A DNA stretch of 64,000 nt, from NCBI RefSeq assembly GCF_004349355.1, contig NZ_SMFK01000006.1, positions 62,001 to 126,000 on the forward strand. The letters run 5' to 3'. Positions 20,680 to 30,307 of the stretch are shown here, one piece after another. Source of the DNA: Flavobacterium cellulosilyticum. Lineage in GTDB: Bacteria; Bacteroidota; Bacteroidia; Flavobacteriales; Flavobacteriaceae. Numbering within the stretch: position 1 is the first letter of the stretch; each line of letters starts with the position of its first letter. A model generated the notes under the pieces. That model was not told the origin of the DNA. It was given only the letters and a program-made list of their open reading frames with translations, and did not search any database. A program made the position numbers and the translations under genes.

Positions 20680-22075
20680 GATGTGAATCTTTATTTGCTG
20701 CTCTAGCTTTTATAAAATTATCTCCTGTTGCTTTCAAAATAGTTTTAACCTCTGCTTGCGCAATCACTGGGAAAGTTCTAGCATATAATAAAAACAATAC
20801 AAAGAAGAAACCTATTGTTCCAATGAAAATTCCAATATCTACAAATGTTGGTGAAAACATTGTCCATGATGAAGGTAAATAATCTCTATGTAATGAAGTT
20901 ACAATAATTACAAATCTTTCAAACCACATTCCGATATTAACTACAATTGAAATGATAAAAGAGAACATTATACTCGTTCTTAATTTCTTGAACCACATAA
21001 ATTGTGGAGAGAAAACATTACAAGTCATCATTGACCAATAAGCCCACCAGTATGGCCCAGTAGCTCTATTCAAGAAAGCATATTGTTCGTACTCTACTCC
21101 AGAATACCAAGCAACAAATAATTCTGTGATATAAGCCACACCAACTATTGAACCCGTAATCATGATGATGATATTCATCAATTCGATATGTTGAATAGTG
21201 ATATACGCTTCAAGATTAGATACTTTTCTCATAATAATAAGCAAAGTATTTACCATCGCAAATCCTGAGAAAACTGCACCAGCAACAAAGTAAGGAGGAA
21301 AAATCGTAGTATGCCACCCTGGAATTACCGAAGTAGCAAAGTCCATCGATACTATCGTGTGTACTGAAAGTACAAGTGGCGTGGCCAATCCTGCAAGAAC
21401 TAAGGAAACTTCCTCAAAACGCTGCCAGTCTTTTGCTCTTCCACTCCAACCGAAACTTAGTATAGAATAGACTCTTTTGTTGAAAGGCGTTACCGCTCTG
21501 TCTCTCAGCATTGCAAAATCGGGTAACAAACCTGTCCACCAGAAAACCAATGAAACAGAAAGGTAAGTTGAGATCGCAAACACATCCCAAAGTAATGGTG
21601 AGTTAAAGTTAACCCATAATGAACCAAATTGATTCGGAATTGGCAATACCCAATACGCTAACCAAGGACGCCCCATGTGAATAATTGGAAACAAACCTGC
21701 TTGAATTACTGAGAAAATAGTCATTGCTTCCGCAGAACGGTTAATAGCCATTCTCCATCGTTGACGGAATAATAAAAGCACTGCTGAAATTAAGGTTCCT
21801 GCGTGACCAATACCAACCCACCAAACGAAGTTAGTAATATCCCAAGCCCAACCTACTGTTTTGTTTAATCCCCAAGTTCCAATTCCTGTAGATACTGTGT
21901 AAACAATGCAGCTCATTCCCCAAAGGAAAGCTACTAATGCGATTGAAAAAACAATCCACCATTGTTTGTTAGCTTTACCTTCGACGGGTGCAGCAACATC
22001 TACTGTTATGTCGTGATAAGTCTTATCACCAATAACTAAAGGTTTTCTAATACTTGCGTCGTATATATGAGACAT
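20672..22075 (-). CDS. actC: Alternative Complex III quinol-binding subunit ActC (NrfD/PsrC family)
   Basis: 467-residue membrane protein with about 10 transmembrane helices of the NrfD/PsrC family. It forms the menaquinol oxidation site together with the adjacent Fe-S subunit ActB and is a candidate for proton translocation. Visible family segments are WWVGIGHAGTLISAVLLLFRQRWR, HMGRPWLAYWVLP and SVHTIVSMDFATSVIPGWH. It starts 29 bases after actB and overlaps actD by 8 bases. Confidence 0.94.
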   Translation of the reverse strand: MSHIYDASIRKPLVIGDKTYHDITVDVAAPVEGKANKQWWIVFSIALVAFLWGMSCIVYTVSTGIGTWGLNKTVGWAWDITNFVWWVGIGHAGTLISAVLLLFRQRWRMAINRSAEAMTIFSVIQAGLFPIIHMGRPWLAYWVLPIPNQFGSLWVNFNSPLLWDVFAISTYLSVSLVFWWTGLLPDFAMLRDRAVTPFNKRVYSILSFGWSGRAKDWQRFEEVSLVLAGLATPLVLSVHTIVSMDFATSVIPGWHTTIFPPYFVAGAVFSGFAMVNTLLIIMRKVSNLEAYITIQHIELMNIIIMITGSIVGVAYITELFVAWYSGVEYEQYAFLNRATGPYWWAYWSMMTCNVFSPQFMWFKKLRTSIMFSFIISIVVNIGMWFERFVIIVTSLHRDYLPSSWTMFSPTFVDIGIFIGTIGFFFVLFLLYARTFPVIAQAEVKTILKATGDNFIKARAANKDSHHE

Positions 22076-22104
22076 AATCCTTTATAAATTAATTTTTATT
22101 TTTA

Positions 22105-25100
22105 TTACGTATTTCTAACTTTTACATGATAAATCACATTAGGCTTTGTGCCAACGTGCTCTAACAAATGATACATTCTTTCGTCTTCTACCAATTTGGC
22201 AACTTGACTTTCTTTATCATTTATATCTCCAAAAACCATAGCCCCAGTAGTACATGCACTAGAACAAGCGGTTTGAAATTCACCATCAACAACTTCTCTT
22301 CCTTCGTTTTTTGCAGTAAGAATAGTCGCTTGTGTTTTTTGAATACACATGGAACATTTTTCCATTACCCCTCTTGAACGAACAGCGACATCAGGATTCA
22401 ATACCATACGACCTAAATCATCATTCATATTGAAATCAAATTCACTGTTATTGTTATATAAGAACCAGTTGAAACGACGCACTTTATAAGGACAGTTGTT
22501 TGCACAATAACGAGTACCAACACATCTATTATAAGCCATTTGATTTTGACCTTGACGACCATGTGAAGTAGCAGCAACAGGACAAACTGTTTCACAAGGT
22601 GCGTGATTACAATGTTGACACATTACAGGCTGGAATGAAACTTGAGGATTATCTGATGCATGTTCCATTTCATTAAATGTAGAAAGTGAACTAGACAAAC
22701 CTGCAATATTTTCTTTTCTCTCATTATCTCCTGCAAAAGTTTCTTCAGAAGAATAATATCTATCGATACGCAACCAATGCATATCACGACTTCTTCTTAT
22801 TTCATCTTTACCAACAACTGGAACGTTGTTTTCGGCATGGCAAGCAATAACGCAAGAACCACAACCTGTACAAGCATTCAAATCGATTGAAAGATTAAAA
22901 TGTTGTCCAATAGAACGATCAAACGAAGTCCATAAATCAACTGCAGTTGCTTCAACTTCTTTATGATCTAAAGATACCATTGGTTTTTCATTCCAATGTT
23001 CAGCATCTTTGGTATTGAATATTTCTAAAGTAGTTTCTTTAATAATATCACCGCGTCCCATTAAAGTTTTTTGACCTTGAACACAAGCAAACTGATGATC
23101 TCCATCTACTTTAGTTAATGATACTGATTGTACATTATTAAAGCCTTTATATAAAGAGTACCCATTTACCCCAACTTGCATTTCTTCTTTTAGAGCAACT
23201 TTTTTTCCATAACCAAGAGCCAAACCAACAGTTCCAACTGCTTGTCCTGGCTGAACAATTACGGGAACATTCTCTAATTTAACTCCATCAGCAGTAGTAA
23301 TTGTAGCATAACTTCCATCTAAACCACCATTTGCAACTATCTCATTCGTTAATTTTAATAATTTAGCATCTGCATGTGATACAGTAACATAATTATCCCA
23401 AGAAACTCTAGTAATAGGATCCGGAAATTCCTGCAACCAAGGATTGTTTGCTTGTTGACCATCTCCCAAACCAGTTTTAGTATACAATACCAATTCTAAA
23501 TTTTGTACTGCCTTTGATTGTGACAATGCATTTGCAGCACTGGTATAATCTGCCGAACCTGCAGAAACCGATGAAGCTTCTCCAACAAAAACACCATCAT
23601 GTAAAACTTGATTCCAAGTAGAACCCGATACATTTGAAGCAAAATTTGATTTTAAATAATCATAGTAACTTCCAACAAATCCATTTACTGATAACAATAA
23701 ATCTTGAAATTGTTTCGTATTGAATAATGGGCGAATAGTTGGCTGAGTCAATCCATAATTTCCTTTTGTAATGCTTACATCTCCCCAAGATTCTAAATAG
23801 TGAGGTGCCGCAGCAGCAATCGTAGTTAATGAAGCAGTTTCATCTTCTCTTAGTGAAAATGAAGCCGAAAGACTTACTTTTTTCAAACCTTCAACAAAAT
23901 CAGTTGAATTTGGCAAAGAGTAGGCAGGATTAACTCCGCTCATTATCAAAGTATGAACGCTTCCTGCTTTCATATCCTTAACTAACTGAGCTACTTTTTC
24001 GTTAGATCCTTTTCTAATTTGTCTAGTTCCAATAGAAGAAAAAGATGAACTAGCTAACGCTTGATTGATAGCCAAAACTAACAATTGAGCATTTTTATCT
24101 TGAATTCCAGAAACCAATACTCCGGCGCTTCCAGCAGCTTTCAACTGTAATGCAGCCTTAGTAACTTCTGCTTTTAATTTTGCATCTAAAATTACTGGAA
24201 CAGCAGCTCCAACAACCGTATTATATATCAGTACTAACGCTTGCTTTTGATTTGCTGTTGACATAGCAACACGTTTATCGGCAGCAGCACCAGATAATGT
24301 CATATTCGCTTCAAACTGAAAATGACGAGATATTTTTTGACTCCCTTTAGGACCTTGTGGAATTCTTCCTTTTGCATAACCCGAATCATAGTTACCACCT
24401 TGCCAATCCCCTAAGAAATCTGCTCCAACAGAAACAATTACCGCAGCTTTTGAAAAATCATAATCAACTAAAGCTCTTTCACCATAAACAGTTTCGAATG
24501 CATCTAAAGTTTCAGATGAAGAAACAGCGTCATAAATAACGTGTTTTGCATTCGGATTATTAGAAGTGAATTCAGCAATTAATTTTTCAGTTGATGGGCT
24601 TGCCAAAGTAGAAGTTAATAAAACAACTTGACCCCCTTTAGCTTTAGCATCAGCTAAACTTGATTTAATTTTAGAATCAACATCAATCCAAGTAGCATTT
24701 TTACCAGCAATTTTAGGCTCTTTTAAACGCATACTATCATATAATGATAATATTGATGCGTGAACTCTAGCATTAGCAGCAAATTTTGCTCCTTCAATAG
24801 TATTGTTGTCTATTTTAATTGGGCGACCTTCACGTGTTTTAACTAAAAGATTGGCGAAATCAAAACCATCAAAAACTGTAGTTGCATAATAATCTGCAAT
24901 TCCAGGAATAATTTGTTCTGGTTGAACAACATAAGGTATTGACATGTGTACAGGACCTTCACAGGCTGCAAGAGTTGCAGCTGCTGTACTAAATCCAACG
25001 TACTTTAAAAAGTCACGACGTGATGTTGATGAAGATGACAATAAACCACCATTTCCTAAAAATTCATCAGTAGGAATTTCTTCAACAAATTCGTTATTTT

Positions 25101-25173
25101 TAAGCGCCTCAACAATAGAACTATTTCCGTCTAGTTCTTCAACACTTTTCCAGTATTTTTTGTTTGATGACAT
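22105..25173 (-). CDS. actB: Alternative Complex III Fe-S subunit ActB
   Basis: 1022-residue periplasmic subunit. The N-terminus has a twin-arginine motif (SRRDFLKYVG) followed by a hydrophobic stretch and a lipobox-like LAACEG, so it is probably exported folded and may be lipidated. Residues about 60-710 form a molybdopterin-oxidoreductase-like domain that in this family lacks the metal cofactor. Residues about 740-1000 are a ferredoxin-type domain with Cys clusters CTGCGSCVIACH, CQHCNHAPCETVCP, CVGTRYCANNCPYKVRRFNWF and CSMCIQKTQ, giving four Fe-S centres. It passes electrons from quinol to the ActA hemes. It lies 112 bases downstream of actA. Confidence 0.95.
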   Translation of the reverse strand: MSSNKKYWKSVEELDGNSSIVEALKNNEFVEEIPTDEFLGNGGLLSSSSTSRRDFLKYVGFSTAAATLAACEGPVHMSIPYVVQPEQIIPGIADYYATTVFDGFDFANLLVKTREGRPIKIDNNTIEGAKFAANARVHASILSLYDSMRLKEPKIAGKNATWIDVDSKIKSSLADAKAKGGQVVLLTSTLASPSTEKLIAEFTSNNPNAKHVIYDAVSSSETLDAFETVYGERALVDYDFSKAAVIVSVGADFLGDWQGGNYDSGYAKGRIPQGPKGSQKISRHFQFEANMTLSGAAADKRVAMSTANQKQALVLIYNTVVGAAVPVILDAKLKAEVTKAALQLKAAGSAGVLVSGIQDKNAQLLVLAINQALASSSFSSIGTRQIRKGSNEKVAQLVKDMKAGSVHTLIMSGVNPAYSLPNSTDFVEGLKKVSLSASFSLREDETASLTTIAAAAPHYLESWGDVSITKGNYGLTQPTIRPLFNTKQFQDLLLSVNGFVGSYYDYLKSNFASNVSGSTWNQVLHDGVFVGEASSVSAGSADYTSAANALSQSKAVQNLELVLYTKTGLGDGQQANNPWLQEFPDPITRVSWDNYVTVSHADAKLLKLTNEIVANGGLDGSYATITTADGVKLENVPVIVQPGQAVGTVGLALGYGKKVALKEEMQVGVNGYSLYKGFNNVQSVSLTKVDGDHQFACVQGQKTLMGRGDIIKETTLEIFNTKDAEHWNEKPMVSLDHKEVEATAVDLWTSFDRSIGQHFNLSIDLNACTGCGSCVIACHAENNVPVVGKDEIRRSRDMHWLRIDRYYSSEETFAGDNERKENIAGLSSSLSTFNEMEHASDNPQVSFQPVMCQHCNHAPCETVCPVAATSHGRQGQNQMAYNRCVGTRYCANNCPYKVRRFNWFLYNNNSEFDFNMNDDLGRMVLNPDVAVRSRGVMEKCSMCIQKTQATILTAKNEGREVVDGEFQTACSSACTTGAMVFGDINDKESQVAKLVEDERMYHLLEHVGTKPNVIYHVKVRNT

Positions 25174-25285
25174 ATTCTATATAAATATTAGCTTCTTAAT
25201 TATTATTTTTTGCTTAGCAGCTTAACTGGTTAATTGCTTAGTACTATAATTTGTTAAACGACCAAACAAATTAACCAATTAAACT

Positions 25286-26605
25286 TTAGTAATGGCATTT
25301 ACCACATTCCAAACCACCCATTTGAGCTGCAGTCAATTTGTCTACACCATATTTTTTTGAAAGTTGTTCGTGAATTTTAGTGTAGTAATCGTTACCTTCC
25401 ATTTTAACTTCTGTTTTTCTGTGACAATCTATACACCATTTCATGGTTAGTGGAGCAAATTGTTTTTGAATTTCGTATGTCTGCACTGGACCGTGACAAG
25501 TTTGACATTCTACTCCAGCAACATTAACGTGTTGGGAGTGATTGAAGTAAACAAAACTTTGCAAATTATGAATACGAACCCATTTTACCGGTTGAGTTAC
25601 TCCAGTATATTTTTGATTGTCTTTATCCCAACCAACTGCTTTATATAATTTTTGGATTTCTTTATCGTAAAAATCTTTAGAATATTCTGCCGTTGATGTA
25701 GTATCTGAAACCTCAGAAATATTTTTGTGACAGTTCATACAAACATTCAAAGAAGGAATCCCTGCAGTTTTACCAACTCGAGCAGCCGAATGACAATAGT
25801 TACAGTTAATACCATTGCTACCTGCGTGAATTCTGTGAGAATAGTGAATTGGCTGAACTGGAGAATAATCTTGATCAACACCTATTTGCATTAAATATCC
25901 GTAAACAAAAAAGCCACTCGCTAACAATAAAAATATTGAAGTAACTAAAACTAAAAATTGATTTCTAACAAACGCTTTCCAGATTGGTATTGTAGGTTCC
26001 TTTGGAGCAACCACGATTCCATTTGCAGCAGCTACTTTTCTTAAAACATTATTTACTAAAAATAACATTACAATAAGAATTAACATCACTAATGCCAATG
26101 CTCCTAATATAACATTGTTTGAAATCCCACCTGCATTTTCATTAGTTCCCGCAACTGTTCCTGCAACCGGAGCTGGCGCGGCAGCTTTCTCTTCCATAGT
26201 ATAAGCGATGATATTATCAATATCTGCTTCCGCTAATGCTGGAAAAGCTGTCATTGGAACTTTATTGTTGTCATTAAATAATTTGACAGCATCCGCATCA
26301 CCTGATTTTATCAAGTCGTTACTATTGTGCACCCATTTATAAATCCACGCTTTGTCATGCTTAGCACCAACACCTCTTAAAGCAGGCCCTGTAGCTTTTG
26401 CATCTAGTTTATGACAAGCAGCACAATTTGTATTAAAAAGCTCTTTACCCTTTACTGGATCACCACCTTGTGATACTACTGCAGTAGTTGCGCTAGCTGC
26501 AGGAGCAGCTTCTTGCGCTAACGAACTTATTGATATGCTCAGCATTAATGCTAAACTTAAAAATAATTTCTTTGAAATCGAATTATGGTCACCCACCTTT
26601 TTCAT
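25286..26605 (-). CDS. actA: Alternative Complex III multiheme cytochrome ActA with fused N-terminal cytochrome c domain
   Basis: 439 residues, first gene of the operon. After a signal segment (about 13-30) comes a mono-heme cytochrome c domain with CAACH and the Met candidate in VPMTAFPALAEADI. A transmembrane helix follows (about 165-187) and another (about 220-240), then a five-heme domain with CNYCH, CMNCH, CQTCH, CIDCH and CGKCH, for six CxxCH motifs in all. The extra N-terminal heme domain on a flexible link is suited to hand electrons directly to the oxidase, fitting the co-transcribed aa3 genes and the known Act-oxidase supercomplex of Flavobacterium johnsoniae. Confidence 0.94.
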   Translation of the reverse strand: MKKVGDHNSISKKLFLSLALMLSISISSLAQEAAPAASATTAVVSQGGDPVKGKELFNTNCAACHKLDAKATGPALRGVGAKHDKAWIYKWVHNSNDLIKSGDADAVKLFNDNNKVPMTAFPALAEADIDNIIAYTMEEKAAAPAPVAGTVAGTNENAGGISNNVILGALALVMLILIVMLFLVNNVLRKVAAANGIVVAPKEPTIPIWKAFVRNQFLVLVTSIFLLLASGFFVYGYLMQIGVDQDYSPVQPIHYSHRIHAGSNGINCNYCHSAARVGKTAGIPSLNVCMNCHKNISEVSDTTSTAEYSKDFYDKEIQKLYKAVGWDKDNQKYTGVTQPVKWVRIHNLQSFVYFNHSQHVNVAGVECQTCHGPVQTYEIQKQFAPLTMKWCIDCHRKTEVKMEGNDYYTKIHEQLSKKYGVDKLTAAQMGGLECGKCHY

Positions 26606-26690
26606 ATAATATAGATTATCTACAATGTTGAATATGATTTTTAAACATAAAAAATATGATAAAAATCACTTTTCTTTTAAAATATTTCGA

Positions 26691-26721
26691 CAAAAATACA
26701 CTTTAAGAACTATTCTCAAAA
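26691..26721 (-). promoter_or_regulatory. Promoter of the act-cox operon
   Basis: On the minus strand a TTTTG -33 element (26721-26717) is followed after 18 bases by TATTTTTG (26698-26691), matching the Bacteroidota TAnnTTTG -7 consensus. It predicts transcription starting near 26684 and a leader of about 80 bases before actA. Confidence 0.65.
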
Positions 26722-26821
26722 CCTTAAAATAAGCTTAAATATAATTTATATTCATTCTAAATAAAAACCATTATAAAGTTGTGCCGTTAAAACAGTATTT
26801 TTGTTGCAAAACAATCACATA

Positions 26822-27211
26822 ATGAGAACTCTAAAAACACAAGAATCTATTTTCATCTTTTTATTATTCAGTTTATTGCCTTGCCATTTATTTGCTCAAG
26901 ATGAAAGTAACAATTTAATTCAAGACCCAAAATTTGAACAATTATTAAATGAAAAAAGAAAAATCAACACTTCTCTTACAATTAATGACAGTTATAAAAT
27001 TCAAATTTTCAATGGCAGTAATGACAATGCAATAAAGATTTTAAATGAGTTCAAGCAAGAGAATAAAGATCTTGATGCAACCATCATTTTTAACACCCCT
27101 AATTATAAAGTATGGGTTGGAAATTTTAAAACACGTATTGAAGCGGAAAGATATTTAATTGATATCAAAAAGAATTACAACAGTGTTTTTTTAATAAAAC
27201 CAGGAAAATAA
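26822..27211 (+). CDS. SPOR-domain periplasmic protein
   Basis: 129 residues from ATG at 26822; a TATTTTTG -7 element at 26796-26803 rules out any earlier start. A signal peptide (FIFLLFSLLPCHLFAQ) precedes a short linker and a SPOR domain at about residues 60-129 (YKIQIFNGSNDNAIKILNEF, YKVWVGNFKTRIEAERYLIDI). SPOR domains bind denuded glycan strands of peptidoglycan, usually at division sites. The gene faces away from the act operon and shares its 216-base intergenic region with that promoter. Confidence 0.88.
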   Translation: MRTLKTQESIFIFLLFSLLPCHLFAQDESNNLIQDPKFEQLLNEKRKINTSLTINDSYKIQIFNGSNDNAIKILNEFKQENKDLDATIIFNTPNYKVWVGNFKTRIEAERYLIDIKKNYNSVFLIKPGK

Positions 27212-27482
27212 ATTAATCTACTCCTTTATCAAAAGGAATATCATTGCATTGTACGATAACTTAAGTTGTTGAATTTACTTAATTTAAACACTTCACTTTT
27301 CCTTTTGAATCATACCAAATTAAGCCCTAAAAACTTAATTTGAGAATGGAAAAAATTACTTTTTTTATTTCTGTTTTCAACTCTTTAAAAATATTTTTCG
27401 AAAGGCATACTTGACTAAAAACCAACCGTTTTAATCGAAAAATATGATTTTATTTTAAATTAATACATTTCAAAAAATCGAA

Positions 27483-28239
27483 CTAAACCAATAAAATTCT
27501 AATAATTTCAAGTCCATATTTTGAAGCTACTCTTTCTACAAATTTTTTAAAACCGACAGGAGACCCCTCATTTGAAACATCTGATATTGTACGTATAATC
27601 ACATATTGTATATCATATTCATAACATACTTGAGCTACTGCCGCGCCTTCCATTTCGACACATAAAACTTCTGGAAGCGCTAGTAATAATCTTTTCTTTT
27701 CGTCACTATTGACGAAAAATTGATACCCACTAGCAATCTGACCCACGAACAGTTTAGGATTTAAAATTGAAAATGTTTTTTGATTCTCAGCAGAAATTGT
27801 ATTTATTAAAAAGTTGTTTTCAACTAATACTTTAATTTTCGAATAAACAGAATCGAACAAATATTTTGAAAGATACAAGCTTGATATTCCTAACAATGGA
27901 ATTTCAAATTGTTTCATAATTGGACGTGCATCCATATCGCGTTGCACGAGACTATTGACAATTACAATATCTCCTATATTCAACTCTGGATGAATGGCGC
28001 CAGCAACACCAATGAAGAAAAGCCCTGTAATTCAAAATTCGATTATTAAATGGGCTACAGTTGTAGCCGAAGCCACTTTACCCCAACGAAAAAACACAAT
28101 CACAACATCAATGTTATTTATGGTACCTGTATAATAAGTACGCATTCCTTTTACAAATTCCTCTTCGTCTTTTAATAAGAAAACGACACCATTAATCTAC
28201 TCGGGCATGGCGCCTAGAATTCCGATTTTTTTTGGTCAT
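27483..28239 (-). pseudogene. mtnN: Broken 5'-methylthioadenosine/S-adenosylhomocysteine nucleosidase
   Basis: The 3' two thirds is open (166 codons from 27983) and has the nucleosidase signature: catalytic Glu in LCVEMEGAAVAQVC and catalytic Asp in IIRTISDVSNEG. The 5' third is homologous but broken. From the natural ATG (28239) an A8 tract puts IGILGAMPE out of frame; then TAG at 28199-28197 falls where E. coli has Glu12 (GAMxE-stop), and TGA at 28034-28032 interrupts before ITGLFFIGVAGAIH. The truncated open part lacks the N-terminal active-site wall and should be inactive. The enzyme normally recycles SAM by-products in the cytosol, so another copy is probably elsewhere in the genome. Confidence 0.85.
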
Positions 28240-28526
28240 TTGTTAATAGATTAATTTACAATTTAGCGATTCAATTTACAATATAGTATTTTGTAACTAT
28301 TCCAAAGTGACAAAGTTATTAACTTCCAAATTTGATTGGGTTTACTCAAACAGAAATGTATTCGGACAGAAAATAGGAGAACTTTTACAACTCAATTATG
28401 CAAAAAGATCTACAATTTATTTTATTTGTAATACTTTATTGTTTAAAATCTCAAAAACTACCCAAGATTGCAAAGAGTTGTATTTGAAAGGCACATTGAG
28501 AATTTGTCAAAAAAACAAGAACTCAA
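28240..28526. other. Intergenic stretch without recognisable gene
   Basis: AT-rich sequence between the broken nucleosidase and the VOC gene. An 87-codon frame on the plus strand (28307-28570) runs antisense into the VOC gene and resembles nothing I know; I treat it as chance. No promoter or hairpin stands out. Confidence 0.5.
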
Positions 28527-28913
28527 TCATAATTCATAAATTTCAATTGGCAGGTTGTCTGGGTCATTAAAAAATGTAAACTTTTTGTTGGTGTACTCGT
28601 CAATACGAATTGGTTCAACTGAAATGTTTTTAGTTCTCAAATAGTCCACTTCGTTTTCAATATCACTTACAGCGAATGAAATATGTCTTAATCCTCTAGC
28701 TTCAGGACGACTTTGTCTTTGAGGAGGATTTGGAAAAGAAAAAAGTTCGATTAAATACAAGCCGTTGAGAGACAAGTCAAGTTTGTACGAATCTCTGTCT
28801 TGTCTGTAAATTTCTGTTTCAATCTTAAATCCTAAAATTTCAGTATAAAAAAGTTTTGACTTTTCGTAGTCAGAACATATTATTGCAATATGGTGTAGTC
28901 TTTGAATTTTCAT
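28527..28913 (-). CDS. yaeR: VOC-family protein of the YaeR/GloA2 type
   Basis: 128 residues from the ATG at 28913 (MKIQRLHHIAII); an in-frame ATG 39 bases upstream adds residues not found in E. coli YaeR, so the shorter start is preferred. The vicinal-oxygen-chelate fold shows as two beta-alpha-beta-beta-beta modules. Likely metal ligands are the His in LHHIAII, Glu in LIELFSFP, His in RGLRHISF and Glu in LPIEIYEL. The whole sequence is close to E. coli YaeR (DSYKLDLSLNG, FSFPNPPQRQSRPEARGLRH). The substrate of YaeR is not established; glyoxalase activity is only suggested by the fold. It is an intact gene in a decayed neighbourhood. Confidence 0.9.
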   Translation of the reverse strand: MKIQRLHHIAIICSDYEKSKLFYTEILGFKIETEIYRQDRDSYKLDLSLNGLYLIELFSFPNPPQRQSRPEARGLRHISFAVSDIENEVDYLRTKNISVEPIRIDEYTNKKFTFFNDPDNLPIEIYEL

Positions 28914-29074
28914 TTTGTCTATGTTAAGAAGTTTTGGCATTTTAAAGTTCAACTAATTTGCCGCTTTAGTATGGTGGGGAATTTATATCCTTACAGCTAT
29001 ATACTTTGCGAATATTGATGCTAAATGGTATTTCCATTAATGATCATCTATTTTTAAACAGCTATTGTGCTATC

Positions 29075-29464
29075 CTATTTTCCTGATATTATCGTAATTG
29101 GAAGTCTATATAATGTCCTAACTGCTTTTCCGTTTTTTTTCCCAGGTCGCCACTTTGGACACTTTTTAAAAACACGAGTTACCTCTTCAGAACTCCCGTA
29201 TCCAATGTCTTGAATTATATTGAAGTTAGATATAGAACCGTCCTTTTCAATTATATATTCTACAATAATTTTTCCCCCATACCCTTCTATTTCAGGAACT
29301 TTAAAATTTTTAGCTATGTACTTATAAAAATTCTCTAATCCGTCCTGAAACGCAGGTTTTTCATCGATGTCTGCATTGTTTAGAACAACTTCATTGTTAT
29401 CAATTTCTTGAGAATAGGAGTTTGTAGTAATTATGAAAGTAAAAAATAATAAGTATTTAATCAT
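29075..29464 (-). CDS. Small TonB C-terminal-domain protein
   Basis: 129-residue secreted protein: signal peptide (LLFFTFIITTNSYSQ), short linker, then a TonB C-terminal domain at about residues 50-127 with GGKIIVEYIIEKDGSISNF, VFKKCPKWRPGKKNGKAV and a final ITI strand. No membrane anchor is left after cleavage, so it is not a classic energy transducer. Its partner is unknown. It stands alone inside the decayed stretch. Confidence 0.8.
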   Translation of the reverse strand: MIKYLLFFTFIITTNSYSQEIDNNEVVLNNADIDEKPAFQDGLENFYKYIAKNFKVPEIEGYGGKIIVEYIIEKDGSISNFNIIQDIGYGSSEEVTRVFKKCPKWRPGKKNGKAVRTLYRLPITIISGK

Positions 29465-29649
29465 TATAGTTCTATTTAAAGTGTATCAGTATTATTAGGC
29501 ATAGCGTTTCACGGAAATTCAATCATTGCGGTAAAACGAAATGAGTTTTTTCGGCTAAGATAATTTTTTTCGAAACCAAAATATTCCAATGACTAAATAC
29601 TAGCATTAAAGATTGAGCTCTTTTGCATGAAATTATTTGACAAAATAGA
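29465..29649. other. Intergenic stretch without recognisable feature
   Basis: AT-rich, no coding or structural signal that I can support. It separates the small TonB-domain gene from the amidohydrolase relic. Confidence 0.4.
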
Positions 29650-30079
29650 CTAATCTCGTCTTATAACTTTCCCTTCTTTAATTAGAAAATGAACACACTT
29701 TATTGCTTTGATTTCGTTAAACCGATTCTTTTTAAGATCACTAATATCTGCATAGTAAGATAGCTCCAATACCCCACTTCTTTCTTTTTCTACGCCTATT
29801 AATTTAGCTACATGCAACGTCATCGTCTACTAAATATATGATGATGGTATTGATACAGCTTTCTAAGTCCCTACTATTCTATGGTTAGACAGTATATGGC
29901 ATTCTAGTCAAATCAATAATTATATCCGTATTGCAGGCGATAGGCGTTCCAATTTTAAAGCTCTTTTTAATTTCGACTGGAGAATCAGCATAAATATATT
30001 TAATTCCTTTCAAATAAATCAAACTATTTGTGACAATTGTAAAATAAACTCTTAGATATTCAATTATTGATAAAAGCAT
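29650..30079 (-). pseudogene. Remains of an imidazolonepropionase-like amidohydrolase (C-terminal part)
   Basis: Two open stretches in different frames read as pieces of one C-terminal amidohydrolase domain. The upstream piece (30079-29885) contains IKKSFKIGTPIACNTDI, matching the family's strand with the metal-ligand Asp (usually A-x-GTDA). The downstream piece (29823-29650) contains TLHVAKLIGVEKE, GVLELSYYADI and VHFLIKEGKVIRRD-stop, matching the typical end (ATxNxAKLLG, GxLExGxxADI, VxFVxKxGKV). The linking 60 bases have stops in frame and the N-terminal two thirds of the gene is absent. Too short for catalysis. Confidence 0.6.
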
Positions 30080-30086
30080 ATTCTCG

Positions 30087-30232
30087 TAGCCCCGACAGCA
30101 GTGAAAAGCCTATGCAGGTTGAAAAATTCTTTTTTCTGGGGCTGGCAGAGCGACCAAAGGAAGCTCCTGCCAGCGCCTAGAAAAAGAGTTTGAAACCAAA
30201 AAGCTTGTAACGAATGGCGGGAATAGCTCCTT
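30087..30232. repeat. Intergenic repeat element with CTGGCAG/CTGCCAG inverted repeat
   Basis: GC-richer block bounded by TAGCCCCGACAGCAG and GGCGGGAATAGCTCCTT, the ends of a short repeat family I recognise from flavobacterial intergenic regions. The interior has a perfect 8-bp inverted repeat GCTGGCAG / CTGCCAGC. The copy looks eroded. It lies next to the amidohydrolase relic and downstream of infB. Confidence 0.55.
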
Positions 30233-30260
30233 ATTATATTTAACAAAAGTGGTAAACGCA

Positions 30261-30286
30261 AAAAATCCCGATTGCTCGGGATTTTT
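30261..30286 (-). terminator. Intrinsic terminator of the rimP-nusA-infB operon
   Basis: Perfect 11-bp stem AAAAATCCCGA / TCGGGATTTTT with a TTGC loop, 22 bases after the infB stop. On the minus strand the 3' arm ends in the T run. Confidence 0.9.
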
Positions 30287-30307
30287 CATATCAATTATAT
30301 CGAAATT

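Noticed and set aside
28307..28570. 87-codon plus-strand frame
   Set aside because: No recognisable domain or signal peptide, and it runs into the VOC gene antisense.
30064..30261. 65-codon minus-strand frame
   Set aside because: It is a translation of the intergenic repeat element.
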